In this document: piece after piece, positions 61,201-64,000 of the stretch
Numbering within the stretch: position 1 is the first letter of the stretch
Layout of the letters: the number at the start of each line of letters is the position of its first letter
Source: Lumnitzera littorea
Taxonomy: Eukaryota; Streptophyta; Magnoliopsida; Myrtales; Combretaceae
Reading direction: 5' to 3'
Length of the DNA: 64,000 nucleotides
Assembly: GCA_024138015.1 (NCBI GenBank)
Contig: JAMXBB010000004.1
Coordinates: forward strand, 9,546,828 to 9,610,827
Notes under the pieces: generated by a model
What the model was told of the DNA's origin: nothing
The model's input: only the letters and a program-made list of their open reading frames with translations
Database searches by the model: none
Program-made: the position numbers and the translations under genes

Positions 61201-62624
61201 ACATGAAACAAGAGCTGTTAACTCTTGCAATCAAATTACTATCAGTAATCAGACGGTAAATAGCACGTAAGTTATGTGAAAACTTAGGCATGTAAAGGAC
61301 ATTGTGAAGTGTTAAGTATGAATTGATGTGAATAGATCCAATCAATTGGATAGACTTGAAAGTATTGTCTGGTAACTTGACTGAAATGGGTTGATTCAAT
61401 TGATGTAAGTCATGAAAAAGAGTACAAAATGGACTAATGTGATCATTAGCACTTGAATCAACAATCCATGAAATAAAGTTGCTATTGACAACATTAAAAA
61501 AAGAGCGAGTAACAGGATTACCGACATAATGAACAATATTATTCACCACAGTAGAGTTTGTTTCATGTCCTTGGTGTTGGTTTTTCATTAACTTGAAAAC
61601 CTCATTGCATACCGCCTGTATCATCAAAGGATCAACATTAGAGTTAGAAGTAAGTGTAGGACAATCCTTAGCACTTAGATTCTCATCCAATGGTGTTGTA
61701 CCAACAAAGTTAGATTTTTCCACTACATAGTGCACTACTGTCTTATTTCCTTTCAAACTCCTTTTCCCTTTATACTAATTGGGATACCTGATTAGTTAGA
61801 AGCATGATTCAATTGTATGATTATCTGCTCGATAGTGTTTACAAAACATTTTCCCTTTATTCCTTCTTTTATCCATCACACCACCACGTGAGCTTAGTGA
61901 TCTGTTTACATTAAAAGCAGTTCCATCAATAAGATTATAAGTCGAGGTGACCTCCTTTTGTTTTTCTACTTGTTGCACAATGTAATATGCCTTATTTACA
62001 AAAGGCAAAGGTTCCATTGACAAGATGTAAGTCCTAACAAACTCATAAGTCTCATTTAATCCCATCAAGAGTTGTACCAATTTGATATTTGAATCAAAAT
62101 TCGAAACTCTTTCCTTTGATCTAAGGTACAATATTCCAAACGATCACATTCGCAAGTTAGATATAACATCAAAGCAACTAATTCATCCCGACAACGTTTA
62201 AGTTTATTATAATAAGCTCCAACCAATAGAGTAGATTGCTTAAGATTACATATTTCTTTTGCAATTGAAATATGAGTGGTTTACTTCCTCTTCTGTATTG
62301 CTTATTTAATTTAGTCCAAAGCTCCATGGTAGATTGAGTATACAAAAAATTCTGAGATAGATCACTAAGCATAGAATTAAGTATCCAACTTCTAACCATT
62401 TAGTCACAACGCATTCATTTAACAAACTTTACCATATTTTCATTAGGTTTATTCACGCTTCTGTCAATAAACCCTAATTTTAGCTTAGCGCCTAATCCTA
62501 TCTTAGTCAATCGACTCTAAGAATTAAAATTCAATCCATTGAATATAACTATGGTCATGTTAGGATTATCCGATCTTGAAATATACATTAGATCTGATAT
62601 CAAATGATCTACTTGGGTATTCAT
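58215..62624 (-). pseudogene. copia gag-pol polyprotein, multiple stops
   Basis: The - strand start is at 62624 (MNTQVDHLI). Gag includes LGFIDRSV and MVRSWILNSML (62367-62399), and the zinc knuckle CKHYRADNHTIESC lies near 61799-61840. The protease motif is WIVDSSANDHISP near 61443-61481, where the usual DSGA is DSSA. Integrase shows IRSDNGKEF near 60675-60705 and the GHRPNNDH and FLGYANNNKGY C-terminal motifs (60240-60415). The reverse transcriptase has YVDDM near 59152-59166 and KDLGHARFFL near 59050-59085. RNase H contains TEAEYRSATVAVKELLWL near 58510-58560 and ADILTKL near 58285. At least one stop in gag replaces a conserved Trp. Frameshifts are frequent. Confidence 0.92.
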
Positions 62625-62762
62625 GTTTCAATCGATATAGCGAAGCAAGCAATGTACAAATGAATGCAGTATTGAATGTAAGTAGAAGCTTAAGTTTGAA
62701 TAATCAACATGCCGTAGCAATCAGATGCTAAGAATCAAATGTGCAAGATCAACATACTATAC

Positions 62763-62774
62763 GCTCTGATACCA
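62763..62774 (-). other. Primer binding site, initiator tRNA-Met
   Basis: TGGTATCAGAGC on the - strand, abutting the 5' LTR. Confidence 0.9.
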
Positions 62775-63052
62775 TGTAGAATTCAATAGAACTGATTTCA
62801 ACAAAATTGAAGAAGGCCTTTGATATGTGACTAAAAAAATGGTGTTCTAATATTCAATTGAAAAGCATCTCTATACAGTTGTGTTGATGAGCTGGTATTT
62901 ATATTAGCAGCAAGTAAATAACTAAATAACAGAATCTAACTAACTATTCTACTATAACTAATCTATCAACTAATCAATTTAACTAAACTAAATAATGAAC
63001 AAAACTGACATGTATTAATTAACTAATAAATAATAAAACTATAATCTCTGTA
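62775..63052 (-). repeat. 5' LTR of the copia element
   Basis: 278 bp. The - strand has a TATA-like AATATAAATACC near 62896-62907. Confidence 0.92.
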
Positions 63053-63057
63053 ATACT

Positions 63058-64000
63058 AGTGCTAACTAAGTATAAGATACTTGTTAATAATTATAATGAA
63101 TTATTAGATAGTATAAGAACATGAGGGCTTTTATGTTGAATATTTGATTGGTAGATAAAAGTTAGCGCATTAAGGGAGTTATGTATTGTAATGGATTTTC
63201 AATTGTAATAAGGAAGGTGGCAATACGAAGAAGCAACTCCAAATGTAGAATAGTAGCGCAATTGCTGATTACATCAAGTGTGGTGGAGATTCCAATGTAG
63301 AAAATCGTAATAACACAATTTTGGCCAAAATACTTCTGTTTTCTTTTTCTCTTTTCGATTCATTGATGAATCATGTAATATATATTCTACATGAATATGA
63401 TAGTCTTCCAAAGGCTCAACAACGTAATGGCTAATTCATTTCCCATATGACACCGTCTTTATCTTACAATTACTAGACCTAATTTATCTTATTATGCTGT
63501 TGAACATCTAAGTCAATTTGTTCTTATGACTTTACAACCTTGTTTTGATGTTTCAATGCATGTTTTTCGGTTTTTTCGACGGATCTGTTAACCATCGTTT
63601 GTATTTAGTCAATTCAATCTTCTTGGATATTACGAGTTATCGGGATTCTAATGAAGGCTCTTGCTTAAATGAGACGATGATCTTTGGTTGATATTGCATG
63701 TTTTGGGTTCTTCGTTACCCCCCTGGGAAACAAAAAAAGTAGAAAAAAATTGATATTTCTTCGAGGGAGTGTGGTAGCAAGTAGCAACAACCAAAGAATT
63801 GATAGGAATTTCGCATTTTATGCATGGGTTCTATCGTTTCTAACTCATACTTATATGAATGTGCAAAAAAATATTAATATTTATGACCACTTTATTAGAA
63901 ATACGGTCCTTAATGATTTTATAAGTTATCAATGCATCGAGTGGTATTTTTTTTTTCTTTTTTTTTTTCTCTACATTGAAAAACGAGCATTCAATAACCA
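63058..64000. other. Intergenic DNA to the window end
   Basis: No gene, RNA or mobile element could be supported. Contains homopolymer T tracts near 63945-63975. Confidence 0.5.

Larger units (their letters stand above)
57933..63052 (-). mobile_element. Ty1/copia retrotransposon, complete but decayed, 5.1 kb
   Basis: LTRs at 57933-58209 and 62775-63052 are flanked by perfect ATACT duplications (57928-57932 and 63053-63057). On the - strand the right LTR is the 5' one. TGGTATCAGAGC (62763-62774) is an exact tRNA-Met primer site directly beside it, and CTTGAGGGGAAGA (58210-58222) is the polypurine tract beside the 3' LTR. The polyprotein order gag, protease, integrase, reverse transcriptase, RNase H identifies Ty1/copia. 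The LTRs differ at many positions, mostly transitions, and the coding frame has many stops, so the copy is old. Confidence 0.95.

Overview
The window is plant nuclear DNA. It is AT-rich and carries intron-containing genes with GT-AG junctions, a plant-specific AT-hook/PPC gene, and nested plant LTR retrotransposons, LINEs and MITE-like elements. The AHL and METTL genes resemble dicot homologues, so a eudicot is likely. I cannot name the species. Only two genes look intact, both on the + strand: an AHL DNA-binding protein (41085-46513, 4 exons, 286 aa) and a METTL2/6-type tRNA m3C methyltransferase (50886-55272, 7 exons, 314 aa). A third gene (25774-26326, - strand) is a probable broken copy of a short conserved plant protein.

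Positions 1-16690 are a stack of insertions. A + strand LINE endonuclease fragment lies at the left edge. A solo LTR (1661-4095) sits inside a dispersed repeat. A 5'-truncated - strand LINE (4276-4978 plus 14791-16345) was split by a 9.8-kb non-coding LTR element of Tat/Ogre-like appearance (4979-14790). The 5' LTR of that element was later hit by an Athila-family LTR that survives as a solo LTR (6219-7429, perfect GAGTT target duplication). Positions 16691-25773 are AT-rich intergenic DNA with a probable solo LTR and MITE remnants.

Positions 26356-29277 hold a small - strand LTR element with gag and protease only, inserted about 30 bp from the broken gene. Positions 30284-39378 hold a complete 9.1-kb Athila-lineage element: LTRs, tRNA-Asp primer site, polypurine tract and AGATT duplication. 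It encodes a decayed gag-protease and an ATHILA-type second ORF, but has no reverse transcriptase or integrase. Where pol would lie there is a 70-bp-period array of GC-rich palindromes related to a hairpin in its own LTRs.

In the gene-bearing part, AHL intron 3 contains a MITE-like element and a tRNA-type SINE. A single N at 47915 separates two nearly identical 387-bp copies, most likely an uncollapsed contig overlap. The METTL gene has a TATA box just upstream and a possible alternative 3' exon. The right end (57933-63052) is a - strand Ty1/copia element with ATACT target duplication, tRNA-Met primer site and a decayed gag-PR-INT-RT-RNaseH polyprotein.

No new cellular system is evident. The most unusual object is the pol-less Athila-like element with its palindrome array.
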